DNA of 58,332 nt from contig NZ_NWUW01000024.1 of assembly GCF_002746455.1 (NCBI RefSeq), forward strand, positions 1 to 58,332, read 5' to 3'. The stretch comes from Bacillus fungorum (GTDB taxonomy: Bacteria > Bacillota > Bacilli > Bacillales > Bacillaceae_G). Made by a program: the position numbers and the translations under genes. The notes beneath the pieces were generated by a model. The model saw nothing but the letters and a program-made list of their open reading frames with translations. It was not told the DNA's origin and made no database searches. Every line of letters begins with the position of its first letter. Within the stretch, counting starts at the first letter, position 1. Positions 50,215-58,332 of this stretch are shown in pieces.

Positions 50215-50931
50215 ATGTCTTTTACTTCATTAAAAGATAAACAAATCATTATTATCGGTGGGAGTTCTGGTATTGGATTAGCAACAGCAAAACAAGCAAT
50301 CGAACAAGGAGCACATGTGATTATTGCAGGACGATCTGAAGAGAAACTAAAGAATGCTCAAGAAGTAATAAATAACAATCGTCTGCAAACTTATGTATTG
50401 GATAATCAAAATAAAGAGCATTTACAAAATTTTTTCAAGAAAGTCGGGGATTTTGATCATTTATTTACACCAGGAGCCTCTTACACACTTGGACCAATAA
50501 CCGCTACAAATGATATTGCTGAAAGCAGCTTTATCGGAAAGTTTTGGCCACAATATTATGCAGTTAAATATGCGGTTCCTTTTCTTTCAAAATCAGGATC
50601 TATCGTATTAATGTCCGGTGCTTTTAGTCAACGGCCACTTAAAGGGGCACCTGCTTATGGGGCTTGTAATGGGGCTATTGAAAGTTTAGGAAAAGCTTTA
50701 GCTGTTGAATTAGCTCCTATAAGAGTTAATGTTGTTTCTCCTGGTACGATACAGAAGGAAAATGAACAAAACGAAAATAGACTAGCTGCTTATGAAGCTT
50801 ATAAAACTCTTTCTCTTGTAAAAAGGCCTGGTCATAATGATGAAATTGCACATACTGTTCTATATTTAATGCAAAATAATTTTACTACAGGCAATGTATT
50901 GTTTCCTGATGGAGGATACACATACAATTAA
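50215..50931 (+). CDS. Short-chain dehydrogenase/reductase
   Basis: 238 residues. NAD(P) motif IIGGSSGIGLATAKQA. The catalytic Ser is in SIVLMSGAFS and the catalytic Tyr-x-x-x-Lys position reads YGACNGAIES, lacking the usual Lys (Asn/Gly instead). NVVSPGTI and the C-terminal TTGNVLFPDGGYTYN are conserved. So it is an SDR with an altered YxxxK motif. GGGAGAGG precedes the ATG. Confidence 0.8.
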   Translation: MSFTSLKDKQIIIIGGSSGIGLATAKQAIEQGAHVIIAGRSEEKLKNAQEVINNNRLQTYVLDNQNKEHLQNFFKKVGDFDHLFTPGASYTLGPITATNDIAESSFIGKFWPQYYAVKYAVPFLSKSGSIVLMSGAFSQRPLKGAPAYGACNGAIESLGKALAVELAPIRVNVVSPGTIQKENEQNENRLAAYEAYKTLSLVKRPGHNDEIAHTVLYLMQNNFTTGNVLFPDGGYTYN

Positions 50932-50932
50932 A

Positions 50933-51090
50933 TTATTTAAAACAAAAGCCCCTTATTAATGTGGCTTTTGTTGCTAATTTAGAAACTGCTGTTTCTTCGT
51001 CTTCTTTATGTCCGCCAAGCCTTACTACACCTAATGTATCCCCTTTACTCGTTGGTCCCACTTGAAAAAACAAATAAATTCTTATACATT
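50933..51090 (-). pseudogene. NUDIX hydrolase remnant
   Basis: A minus-strand frame reads IYLFFQVGPTSKGDTLGVVR then LGGHKEDEETAVSKLA, followed by nonsense. GGH-x-E-D-E-ET resembles the first half of a NUDIX box (Gx5Ex7REUxEExGU); the second half is missing. The frame has no start and its end overlaps the SDR terminator. Confidence 0.45.
50941..50972 (+). terminator. Terminator after the SDR gene
   Basis: AACAAAAGCC and GGCTTTTGTT form a perfect 10-bp stem with a 12-base loop, 10 bp past the SDR stop. The T-run sits within the 3' arm, so strength is moderate. Confidence 0.5.
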
Positions 51091-51353
51091 ACATATGCAC
51101 CAGATGTTCGTACATTTTTATCTATATGTATCAATATTTCTCCTCCTAAATCAACCTTCTCACAAAATAGTTTACTATAATTTTATTATGTTTTTAAATA
51201 ATCTTCAATCCAAAGCCTTCATTTATTCCCTCCTTAAAATTCTAAAATACATCTAAAAAGTAGGATTCACAAAAGAATCATAGAATTCTATATATAACAA
51301 ATATTGGACGGATTATTTTCAAATTCCTCTATAATAAAGGTGGTATAAACAGT

Positions 51354-52472
51354 GTGAAACTTATACAAGAACGTAGCCTTACCGTAAAGACAACTTTTTC
51401 TAAAGAATACAAGATTTTTATTTTTGGTTTACTCATTTCACGAATTGGGGACTCATTGTATACTTTTGGGTTACCTTGGATTGCCTATCAATTAACCGGC
51501 TCAGGTGTAATTATGAGTTCTTTATTTGCTATTAACATATTGCCAATTGTTTTATTTGGCCCTTTAGTGGGTGTAATAATTGATCGATACGATCGAAAAA
51601 AGTTACTTTGGATAGCGGATATTACCAATATTATTTTAGTAAGTCTCATACCAATTCTACATGCATTACATCTATTAGAAGTCTGGCATTTATACGTAAT
51701 TACTTTTATCTTAGCAGTTATGTCCATGCTTTTTGATGTAACAACTGTTACAGTCATTCCACACATCGCAGGTGCATCATTAACAAAGGCGAATTCTTTA
51801 TATCAAATGGTCAATCAACTGTCTAGTTTAGTTGGTCCAATGATAGCCGGAGTTTTCATTTCATTTATTGGTGGGTTTCATGTACTTTGGATCAATGTTC
51901 TTTCTTTTATTGCAACTTTAATTGCTGTGATGATGTTACCGCCTATCAAAAACAAAAATAAGAGAACCAAAGATAAAAATTCATTTCAAAATATACTAAC
52001 AGATTTATATGATGGATTTAAATGGCTAAAAAAAGATCCGTTAAATATAGCTTTATCACTTCAAGCTATGGTAGGGAATTTTGGTGCAAGTGCTGTTTTA
52101 GGTGTACTTATGTATTATTTATTATCCACATTACATCTTACCTCTGCACAAAGTGGTTATAACTATACTTTAATTGGGATTGGAGGACTTTTAGGTAGCT
52201 TGATTGCCGTCCCTTTAGAAAAGAAATTCCGGCGTGGCCTTCTTATCCCTTTACTCCTATTATTAGGTACACTTGGATTAACAATCGCTTTATGGAGTAC
52301 ATATTGGTTAGCTCCCGTCATTGCTTTCGGTATTGCAATGACGTGTAATATTGCATGGAATACGATTGTAACAACAGTTCGCCAGAAAACAGTCCCATCA
52401 AATATACAAGGAAGAGTTTTAGGATTTTTACGTGTACTTACACGATTAGCTATGCCACTCGGGGTTTTCTAA
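51354..52472 (+). pseudogene. MFS transporter, truncated near the end
   Basis: GTG start after AAAGGTGG. 372 residues with about eleven membrane helices. Conserved loop DRYDRKKLLWIAD after helix 2 and TTVRQKTVPSNIQGRVLGF in the second half. It stops at MPLGVF; the final helix and tail (~30-40 residues) are missing and replaced by unrelated sequence in another frame. It resembles macrolide/multidrug exporters (MefA-like). Activity is doubtful but not excluded. Confidence 0.68.
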
Positions 52473-52648
52473 AACATTCATTCTTTCAAAAAGAGGGTTG
52501 TATTTCTTTAGTACCAACAGGTTGGTTTTTAGAAGATTCATTAAGGGAATCCATTACAATCCGCTCATTTTGTACATTTGCAAATAAAATTGTGCTAGTA
52601 GTTGACGAATCGAATCTAGAAGTAATTTGTCTTGATATTTATGGATAA
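52470..52648 (+). pseudogene. C-terminal fragment of an unknown protein
   Basis: Directly after the MFS stop, a frame continues FFQKEGCISLVPTGWFLEDS then TFANKIVLVVDESNLEVICLDIYG and TAA. It has no start of its own. It looks like the end of a separate protein joined by deletion. Family not recognised. Confidence 0.4.
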
Positions 52649-52654
52649 GTTTAT

Positions 52655-52691
52655 AAAGAAAAAAGGCATATAAATAATGCCTTTTTTCTTT
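52655..52691. terminator. Bidirectional terminator
   Basis: AAAGAAAAAAGGCAT and ATGCCTTTTTTCTTT form a 15-bp perfect stem with a 7-base loop. It serves the plus-strand remnant and the convergent MerR gene. Confidence 0.8.
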
Positions 52692-52695
52692 ATCA

Positions 52696-53505
52696 TCATT
52701 TAACTGGATAACAAACTTCTGTAACCCACTTATTAGAATTCGCTTCCATCGCTGGGCTCACATGATAAATATTAAACATCGGGCCTGCTAATTTGTAACC
52801 CTCTGTCTCAATCCATTTTGCCGCAGCCTCATTTACAGCTGCCATCTGTTCATAACTTCCATTAACTGTTATAGAAGCTACATTAGTTGATTCCATATTT
52901 TTAAATGTAACATCTTTTGTATTTTCGTGATTACCAAGAATACTTAGCTGTATTTCTATATCTACATCATTTTCTTTGTATTCACGATCATGGAAAACCG
53001 CAATACTATAACTCGGTTGGGCAATACTAATATTTTTCATTTGAATTTCTTGCATTAATATACTCCATAAATCACCTTCGCAATTATACGATGGAATAAT
53101 CTTTCTAACACTAGCTACAGTTCTTTCTGGAATTTCTTTTATCGAAACATGATAATTCATCTCAACAACATCCTCTCTCATCGTTTTCATTGAGCCTTCG
53201 AGGAGACGTAATTGTTTTTGGAGGTTATTCATGTCTTCTTTAATTTGAGCACTACGATTTAAAAATTGCTCTTTTATGCTATCTATATTATCACATTCTA
53301 TTATTTCTTTGATGGTAGCAATATTAAACCCCATAGCTTTTAATGTTTGAATTTGATTTACTTTTTTTAATTGGTCTGCTGAATAAAATCGATATCCACT
53401 CTGTTCATCGACTTTTACTGGTTGTAATAATTCCACTTTATCGTAGTGTCTCAACATACGTATACTAATGGAAGATAGTTTCGAAAAATCCCCTATTTTA
53501 AACAT
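52696..53505 (-). CDS. MerR-family regulator with GyrI-like effector domain
   Basis: 269 residues. N-terminal MerR HTH: MFKIGDFSKLSSISIRMLRHYDKVELLQPVKV. A coiled-coil dimer helix follows (IKEDMNNLQKQLRLLEG). The C-terminal ~150 residues (VSIKEIPERTVASVRKII onward) resemble the GyrI/BmrR-type ligand-binding domain. It probably responds to small lipophilic compounds; a target may have been the truncated MFS gene. Confidence 0.85.
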   Translation of the reverse strand: MFKIGDFSKLSSISIRMLRHYDKVELLQPVKVDEQSGYRFYSADQLKKVNQIQTLKAMGFNIATIKEIIECDNIDSIKEQFLNRSAQIKEDMNNLQKQLRLLEGSMKTMREDVVEMNYHVSIKEIPERTVASVRKIIPSYNCEGDLWSILMQEIQMKNISIAQPSYSIAVFHDREYKENDVDIEIQLSILGNHENTKDVTFKNMESTNVASITVNGSYEQMAAVNEAAAKWIETEGYKLAGPMFNIYHVSPAMEANSNKWVTEVCYPVK

Positions 53506-53626
53506 GATTTCCTCCTATAAGTTACATCTACTTCGAAGCTCAACTTCATCTTAAACAATGACATTGTGTGAGAGTCAACTGTTTATAACACTTAAATTAT
53601 ATTTCTTTAATTCTTTCCCCTTATAC

Positions 53627-55072
53627 TTACTTCCTTCTTAAGGCTATAAGAATTGATATTAGCCCGTTCACAGCTAATAAAGTTACAATAATACTTATAA
53701 ATAAAGCTACGTCTGGCGCAAATATTTTAATCGTACGCCATGGTGAACTTGTACTATAAGTAAGCAGTGGGATGAAAATAATAGATAATAGTAGGGATAA
53801 ACTCCCTGTAAATAACCAAATTACCTTTTTTACAGTTTTCATATGTTTATATTTTTTAATTAACATAATTGATATTATGAAAAGTATAAGTGTAACTATC
53901 AACAAAATAATTTGTGTTAATGGTATGTTTTTAGGGATATCAACCGGTTCTTCTCCATTCAAAATACTAATAATCCCATTTTTCAATACTGATAGTGCGG
54001 TTTCTTCTAATACATGATTTTTATTCGTTAGAATCACACCACCCCAGCCACTTTTATTTAAAATAAATATTTCTGCACGAGCATCGGGCGTTGATCCTGA
54101 ATGCCAAATCATCGTTTCACTTTCATTTATATTTGTTGTTCTTAATCCAAAACCATAACTTTTTTCTGAATTTATCTTATAAAGTGGTGATAGATAAAGA
54201 TTCATGTTTTCTTGCTTTAATAATTGAGCATCCTCTGGACGATTCAAAAACATAATATATTGAATCATATCTTCTAAATTTGCAGTAATATAGCCATACG
54301 GTGCCCCGGCATTATCATAGGAGACTATACTTTTTCTTGGTATGCCAAACCAAGACTGATAACCTGTTAAATAACCTTTTTCATATGCAGTTTCTTTACT
54401 TGCTGCCGTTCCATTCATATTTAATGGCTGAAAAATACGCTTTTGCATATATGATGAATATGTTTCATTTGTGACTTCTTCAATAAGTGCGCCTAAAACA
54501 ATATAATTCGCATTACTATATTGATATTTTTCACCTGGTGGAGCAGTTACTTTTACATTTAAAAGCTTCATTATATTTTCTTTTAATGCTGTAGAACTTT
54601 TGGATTGCTTATCTGATAATGCTAAGCCCTCATATGTGTTGATTCCACTTGTATGAGTTAGTAGATGTTGGATTGTTATAGTTGAGGATATTTGAGAATC
54701 TTTTAGTTTAAACCAGGGGAGATATCGTTGAACTGGATCCTCTAATTTTATTTTTTTGTCTTCTATTAATTTCACTATAGCTAAAGCTGTTAAAGATTTA
54801 CTTATTGAGCCGATTGCAAATGGTGTTTTACTAGTTACCTTTTTTTTAGATTCTCCTGTAATCCCCATCGTTTTTGTGAAGAATACATCTTTATTATGTA
54901 CAATTGCAACAGAAGCTCCCGGAATGTTCTGCTCCTTTATAAATTTTTCAATATACTTATCTAATGTAACTTTAACATTTTGCTGAGCGTATACTTTTGG
55001 AGGTGTGATACATAATATTAATACATTACAAAGAATACAAATTAGAGACAGTTTATAGATCATATTCTTCAT
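53627..55072 (-). CDS. Serine hydrolase, class C beta-lactamase-like, membrane-anchored
   Basis: 481 residues. Signal peptide (MKNMIYKLSLICILCNVLIL). SxxK in AIGSISKSLTALAI, YxN in KYQYSNANYIVLG, and HxG-like in WHSGSTPDARAEI. Three C-terminal membrane helices (residues ~385-480). This is the PbpE/EstB-like group of peptidases or esterases rather than a true beta-lactamase. Its start overlaps the end of the HAAS gene by 20 bp, so it belongs to the PadR operon. Confidence 0.83.
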   Translation of the reverse strand: MKNMIYKLSLICILCNVLILCITPPKVYAQQNVKVTLDKYIEKFIKEQNIPGASVAIVHNKDVFFTKTMGITGESKKKVTSKTPFAIGSISKSLTALAIVKLIEDKKIKLEDPVQRYLPWFKLKDSQISSTITIQHLLTHTSGINTYEGLALSDKQSKSSTALKENIMKLLNVKVTAPPGEKYQYSNANYIVLGALIEEVTNETYSSYMQKRIFQPLNMNGTAASKETAYEKGYLTGYQSWFGIPRKSIVSYDNAGAPYGYITANLEDMIQYIMFLNRPEDAQLLKQENMNLYLSPLYKINSEKSYGFGLRTTNINESETMIWHSGSTPDARAEIFILNKSGWGGVILTNKNHVLEETALSVLKNGIISILNGEEPVDIPKNIPLTQIILLIVTLILFIISIMLIKKYKHMKTVKKVIWLFTGSLSLLLSIIFIPLLTYSTSSPWRTIKIFAPDVALFISIIVTLLAVNGLISILIALRRK

Positions 55073-55583
55073 TATACTTTAGATGCTTTCTTTTTTTATA
55101 ACTTACCAAGCAAATAAATACCACTACAGAGAGCGTAAAACTTATCATTATTAATAATGAGTTCCACCATTGATTCTCTAATATGCGATATAAAAGATTA
55201 TACTGGAATGCATTTTTACTATTAGTTGGATTAAATGATTCAGTTAAAAATATTGAAAATATAGTTTGCGAGAAGAGGTAAGTAATAACTGCGATGAATA
55301 TGCCACGTAAGATAAATGTGTTGAATTTGCCCTTTTCATTTTGAAGTTGTTTCATTTTAACTTGTAAATCAATTTCATTTATTTCTAAAAAATCTTGAAC
55401 AAATAATTGAGGTGTACCTAAATCATCTATACTATCTTCACCATGTTCACGACATTCTTGAATATGTTCTAATATTTGTCGCTTAATATTATCCCTTTCT
55501 TCTAAACTTATATCGTATTGCTTTAATTCCTTAAGTACGTCTGTTAAAAATTGCTTTTCTTTACCTATCAATCTATTCCTCAT
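55053..55583 (-). CDS. HAAS-domain membrane protein (DUF1700-like)
   Basis: 176 residues from ATG 55583 (MRNRLIGKEKQFLTDV). The N-terminal helical domain (LKELKQYDISLEERDNIKRQILEHI ... LGTPQLFVQDFL) is the HAAS/DUF1700 signalling module often encoded with PadR. Two membrane helices follow. It probably transmits a membrane signal or acts as a PadR partner. Its start overlaps the PadR stop (ATGA). Confidence 0.8.
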   Translation of the reverse strand: MRNRLIGKEKQFLTDVLKELKQYDISLEERDNIKRQILEHIQECREHGEDSIDDLGTPQLFVQDFLEINEIDLQVKMKQLQNEKGKFNTFILRGIFIAVITYLFSQTIFSIFLTESFNPTNSKNAFQYNLLYRILENQWWNSLLIMISFTLSVVVFICLVSYKKRKHLKYNEEYDL

Positions 55584-55921
55584 TTCAGAAGGTCTCCTTT
55601 CAAACCGCTTTTTAATAATGTTTGAATATCCGATTGCAATTCTAACCACTCACTAATTTTCTTCTCAAGACGCATTTTCCCATTTTCATTAATTTCATAA
55701 TAAATCCTAACTTTACCACTGTCTGTTACTTCTTGATAAGTATTAACCCACTCTTGATTTTTCAACTTAGTTAGAATTGGATAAATACTTCCTACTCCTT
55801 TCAACTTTAAATTGTGTACTTCTAGCTCTTTCATAATCTCATAACCATAACTTTTCTTTTTCGACAAAATAGATAATACACACATTTCTAAATGACCTTT
55901 AATTAAACTTGTTCTATCCAT
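55580..55921 (-). CDS. PadR-family transcriptional regulator
   Basis: 113 residues. MDRTSLIKGHLEMCVLSILS, KKSYGYEIMKELE, GSIYPILTKLKNQEWV and VRIYYEINENGKMRL are typical PadR blocks. No Shine-Dalgarno is visible before ATG 55921. Instead a 20-bp perfect palindrome lies 8 bp upstream, so repression and start are tightly linked. Confidence 0.85.
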   Translation of the reverse strand: MDRTSLIKGHLEMCVLSILSKKKSYGYEIMKELEVHNLKLKGVGSIYPILTKLKNQEWVNTYQEVTDSGKVRIYYEINENGKMRLEKKISEWLELQSDIQTLLKSGLKGDLLK

Positions 55922-55929
55922 AGGATAAA

Positions 55930-55974
55930 TTTAACAGAAATATATACTTCATTCAAGTATATATTTCTGTTAAA
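55930..55974 (-). promoter_or_regulatory. PadR operator, 20-bp perfect inverted repeat
   Basis: TTTAACAGAAATATATACTT (55930-55949) is exactly complementary to 55955-55974 around a 5-base centre. The minus-strand -10-like TATATT falls inside it. It is likely the autoregulatory PadR site for the three-gene operon. Confidence 0.65.
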
Positions 55975-56099
55975 TGCAAAAAATCAGACAATAAAACAAA
56001 AAGATTAATACACAACAATACCACTTATCAACTGTTTTCAATACTAATGATCACTTTTATAATATAATAATTATATAATTAATATAACATTTAACGTGA

Positions 56100-56579
56100 T
56101 TATTCTCCCGGTCTGAGAACCTTATCCTTATATATTTCAAACCATCGTTGCCATTCATCTTTAGAGAATCCTTTCTCTTCCCCTTCTAAAACGGAAGTAA
56201 AAAGATCTAAACAAATATGCCAACCTGCTATATCTTTCGGTGTATGATTAGTTAATTCATGAATGTATTCTTTAAGGAGTAAAAGAGAACCATTTTCCTC
56301 TTTATGTATTTCAAATCGAACCCGACCTTTATCCCAAGTAAATTCAAGTATTGAGTTTAGTTTACACTCTAAAATATTAATATTTATAAATGAACCATCC
56401 ATCATATCAAACTTTATGGTTCCACCTGTTTTAAGACTTTCAATCTGTAAATTAGACATCCATTTTTTCAGCTTACTGTTTTCGGTTAAAACAGACCAAA
56501 CTTCTTCAATCGTATATGCAAATTGACGTTCAAATTTTATAATATATCCATCAGTTAGTTCCCCAATTTCAGCTATCAT
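56100..56579 (-). CDS. SRPBCC (AHSA1-like) domain protein
   Basis: 159 residues from ATG 56579 (MIAEIGELTDGYIIKFERQF). Typical motifs: TIEEVWSVLTENSKLKKWMSN, GGTIKFDM, ILEFTWDKGRVRFEIHKEENGSLLLLKEYI, and HICLDLFTSVLEGEEKGF. START-like ligand-binding fold; ligand unknown. The frame to 56615 is an overrun. Confidence 0.8.
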   Translation of the reverse strand: MIAEIGELTDGYIIKFERQFAYTIEEVWSVLTENSKLKKWMSNLQIESLKTGGTIKFDMMDGSFININILECKLNSILEFTWDKGRVRFEIHKEENGSLLLLKEYIHELTNHTPKDIAGWHICLDLFTSVLEGEEKGFSKDEWQRWFEIYKDKVLRPGE

Positions 56580-56786
56580 ATTGATTGTCCCCTTATATAG
56601 AATGTATGTTCTCACTTCATTTTAAACGAATATAAATATAAAATAAATCTTTATATCAACGAAGTATTAATTTAAAGTTAATCGTGATGAGAAAAAATTG
56701 ATTTTTTTCTAAATCGAGTTAAATAATCTTGAAAACTAAATATCATTTATGCACGTTTCTTCATTAAATATAGACTTACGCTCAAA

Positions 56787-56812
56787 TAAAAAGAGCCGCA
56801 TTTGCGACTCTT
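56787..56812 (-). terminator. Terminator after the truncated methyltransferase
   Basis: AAGAGTCGC and GCGGCTCTT (with one mismatch) form the stem on the minus strand, followed by TTTATTT. It lies 37 bp past the stop. Confidence 0.6.
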
Positions 56813-56848
56813 GAATTTATAGAATTACTTCTGTTTTTGTTGAATGAT

Positions 56849-57265
56849 TTAGCACTTAATCGCATCAACAATTAACGATGGAAAACCAAGTTTATCACCT
56901 TTATTTCTAGAATCATACCTTTTCGAACGGAAAATAACACCGTCTTTTGCACCCCATTCATTGTTATAAAACTGATCATTCTCATCACAATATTCAAGTA
57001 AATCTACCTCAAATCCAGCAGTTTCAAACATTTTCGTTAATGTTTTATAATTATGAACAATTTTATGACTTGCTGCTGGGTGATCTTTCGGACCAGGTCC
57101 GCCTATTTGAACTATATTTTGATATGCTTCATCTCGGAAAAATGCATCAGGAACACCGCACCGAATATGCCCTGCTGACTTTAAAAATTCATAACAAATT
57201 TCAGCTACTCTTACACCTTCTTCAACAAATTTAATAGCATGAATCCAGTACAATACCGAACTCAT
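56849..57265 (-). pseudogene. COG4627-type SAM methyltransferase, N-terminally truncated
   Basis: The frame encodes the second half of a COG4627-like methyltransferase: EICYEFLKSAGHIRCGVPDAFFRDE, IVQIGGPGPKDHPAASHKIVHNYKTL and the end RNKGDKLGFPSLIVDAIKC. The SAM-binding N-terminus (about 60-90 residues) is replaced by unrelated codons (MSSVLYWIHAIKF). No ribosome binding site precedes the ATG. Most likely a remnant. Confidence 0.55.
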
Positions 57266-57337
57266 GTCCTAAACTATCTAATACAACGATCTGTCTAACT
57301 TAAAAAAATTAGTTCATCATATACAACTGTTTTTAAA

Positions 57338-58332
57338 CTATTTATATACGATTTTCTTACGGAAATATAGCACACCAAACATTAGCATAAAACCAATTAC
57401 GTAAAAACTTGTTGTTCCGCTGCCACCAGTATTAGGGATTACCCAATTATTTTTCGCATTTTTCACTGTTAGTTTTTGTGTCCTTACCGCTTCTGTAATT
57501 TCTATTTCTATTGGATCTCTAAGTAACATATATCCATTTGGCGCTTTTATTTCTTTAATCGTATACTTTCCAAATACTAATTGGTTGGAAATCACCTTTC
57601 CTTTTTCATCCGTTGTTAATCTAGTAACTTCTTTACCTTCTTTATCTAAGACTTGAAATACAGCACCTTTTAGTTTTAAATTAATATCCTTATCATCAAC
57701 TTTCTCAATTTCAAATTGCCCAGTCGGATCTGGTAATTTCTTATTTCCTATTTTAATTTCTACTATTACATCTTTTTCTATTTTTACAGCTATTTTATCT
57801 TTTAATAATTCGTAACCTTTAGGCGCTTCTACTTCCACTAACTTATAATTACCTATTGGTAAATCTTTTGATATCGCTTCTCCTTTTTCATCTGTTACTA
57901 ACTCACCAACTACTTTTTTATTTGAATCTTCAATATGAAACTTTGCTCCTGCTAGCTGTTTATTTTTATCGCTCGTATCTACTTTCACTAACTTCATTTT
58001 CCCCATCGGATCTGGCAATTTCTTATTTCCTATTTTAATTTCTACTACTACATCTTTTTCTACTTTTACAACTACTTTATCTTTTAATAATTCGTAACCT
58101 TTAGGCGCTTCTACTTCCACTAACTTATAATTACCTATTGGTAAATCTTTTGATATCGCTTCTCCTTTTTCATCTGTTACTAGCTCACCAACTACTTTTT
58201 TATTTGAATCTTCAATATGAAACTTTGCTCCTGCTAGCTGTTTATTTTTATCGCTCGTATCTACTTTCACTAACTTCATTTTCCCCATCGGATCTGGCAA
58301 TTTCTTATTTCCTATTTTAATTTCTACTACTA
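57338..58332 (-). CDS. Cell-wall-anchored surface protein with SpaA/CnaB-like repeats (5' end outside window)
   Basis: The last ~330 residues of a larger protein that runs off the right edge. At least three beta-sandwich repeats of the SpaA/CnaB type (KLVKVDTSDKNKQLAGAKF ... GYELLKDK); the last is divergent (FEIEKVDDKDINLKLKGAVF). The first two are nearly identical at DNA level with a 282-bp period. The sorting signal is unusual: VIPNTGG, a membrane helix, and a basic tail (YFRKKIVYK), so IPNTG takes the place of LPxTG. Sortase would anchor it to peptidoglycan. It may act as an adhesin. Confidence 0.85.
   Translation of the reverse strand, partial: VVEIKIGNKKLPDPMGKMKLVKVDTSDKNKQLAGAKFHIEDSNKKVVGELVTDEKGEAISKDLPIGNYKLVEVEAPKGYELLKDKVVVKVEKDVVVEIKIGNKKLPDPMGKMKLVKVDTSDKNKQLAGAKFHIEDSNKKVVGELVTDEKGEAISKDLPIGNYKLVEVEAPKGYELLKDKIAVKIEKDVIVEIKIGNKKLPDPTGQFEIEKVDDKDINLKLKGAVFQVLDKEGKEVTRLTTDEKGKVISNQLVFGKYTIKEIKAPNGYMLLRDPIEIEITEAVRTQKLTVKNAKNNWVIPNTGGSGTTSFYVIGFMLMFGVLYFRKKIVYK
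57744..58307. repeat. Two 282-bp tandem repeats in the surface protein gene
   Basis: The sequence at about 57744-58025 recurs at about 58026-58307 with only a few base differences, giving 94-residue protein repeats (PDPMGKMKLVKVDTSDKNKQ ...). More copies may lie beyond the edge. Such repeats expand and shrink by recombination. Confidence 0.75.

Noticed and set aside
57856..58320. Two identical plus-strand 60-codon frames
   Set aside because: They are antisense readings of the tandem repeats of the surface protein gene.

Overview
The window looks like a Bacillus cereus group chromosome (B. cereus, B. thuringiensis or close kin). It is AT-rich, with strong AGGAGG ribosome binding sites. It carries group-typical genes: a heterocycloanthracin-type bacteriocin precursor, a class I lysyl-tRNA synthetase remnant under a T-box, a family I.5-type lipase, and Bce-type transporters. 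No tRNA, rRNA, CRISPR array or intact insertion sequence was seen.

Positions 1 to about 15.75 kb are the early/lysogeny arm of a temperate phage. Read 3' to 5' on the plus strand, the minus-strand early operon runs: Cro-like and HTH regulators, small proteins, a YqaI-like protein, an SMC/Rad50-like ATPase, a RecT/Bet annealing protein, a DnaD-like initiator with a five-unit iteron array inside its gene, a DnaC-like helicase loader, a phage copy of the YpiB (UPF0302 plus IDEAL) family, a DUF1064 nuclease-like protein, zinc-binding proteins and the start of a sigma-70-like factor. A plus-strand CI-like repressor faces the Cro-like gene across three related palindromic operators. Between the repressor and the integrase lies an apparent arbitrium module: AimR-like receptor, a secreted AimP-like prepeptide ending DPGGGW, a hairpin, and a 42-codon ORF where AimX would be expected. 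A structured plus-strand RNA is predicted divergently from aimR. A CPBP-type membrane protein and a tyrosine integrase complete the arm.

From 15.75 to 19.5 kb, next to the integrase, are a stand-alone pPIWI-RE-like protein, an unknown membrane protein, a decayed integrase tail and the bacteriocin precursor. This looks like an integration hot spot.

From 20 to 36 kb the content is mostly intact housekeeping and stress genes: tenA under a TPP riboswitch, a MocR regulator next to ddl, homoserine dehydrogenase, a secreted lipase, a Bce-like ABC transporter with a lipoprotein and a BceR-type box, a GNAT enzyme, an ABC-F protein behind an attenuator, and a BceRS-like two-component system.

From 36 to 57 kb the region is full of gene decay. 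Several genes are joined at apparent deletion points (lysK with acetamidase, cysteine dioxygenase with HpaB, pepF with a phosphotransferase, MFS with an unknown C-terminus). Others carry stops or frameshifts. Intact genes here include SMP-30, DJ-1, DUF421, SDR and MDR enzymes, MocR, VOC, HxlR/SDR, MerR, a PadR/HAAS/serine-hydrolase operon and an SRPBCC protein. The right edge cuts a repeat-rich cell-wall-anchored surface protein.
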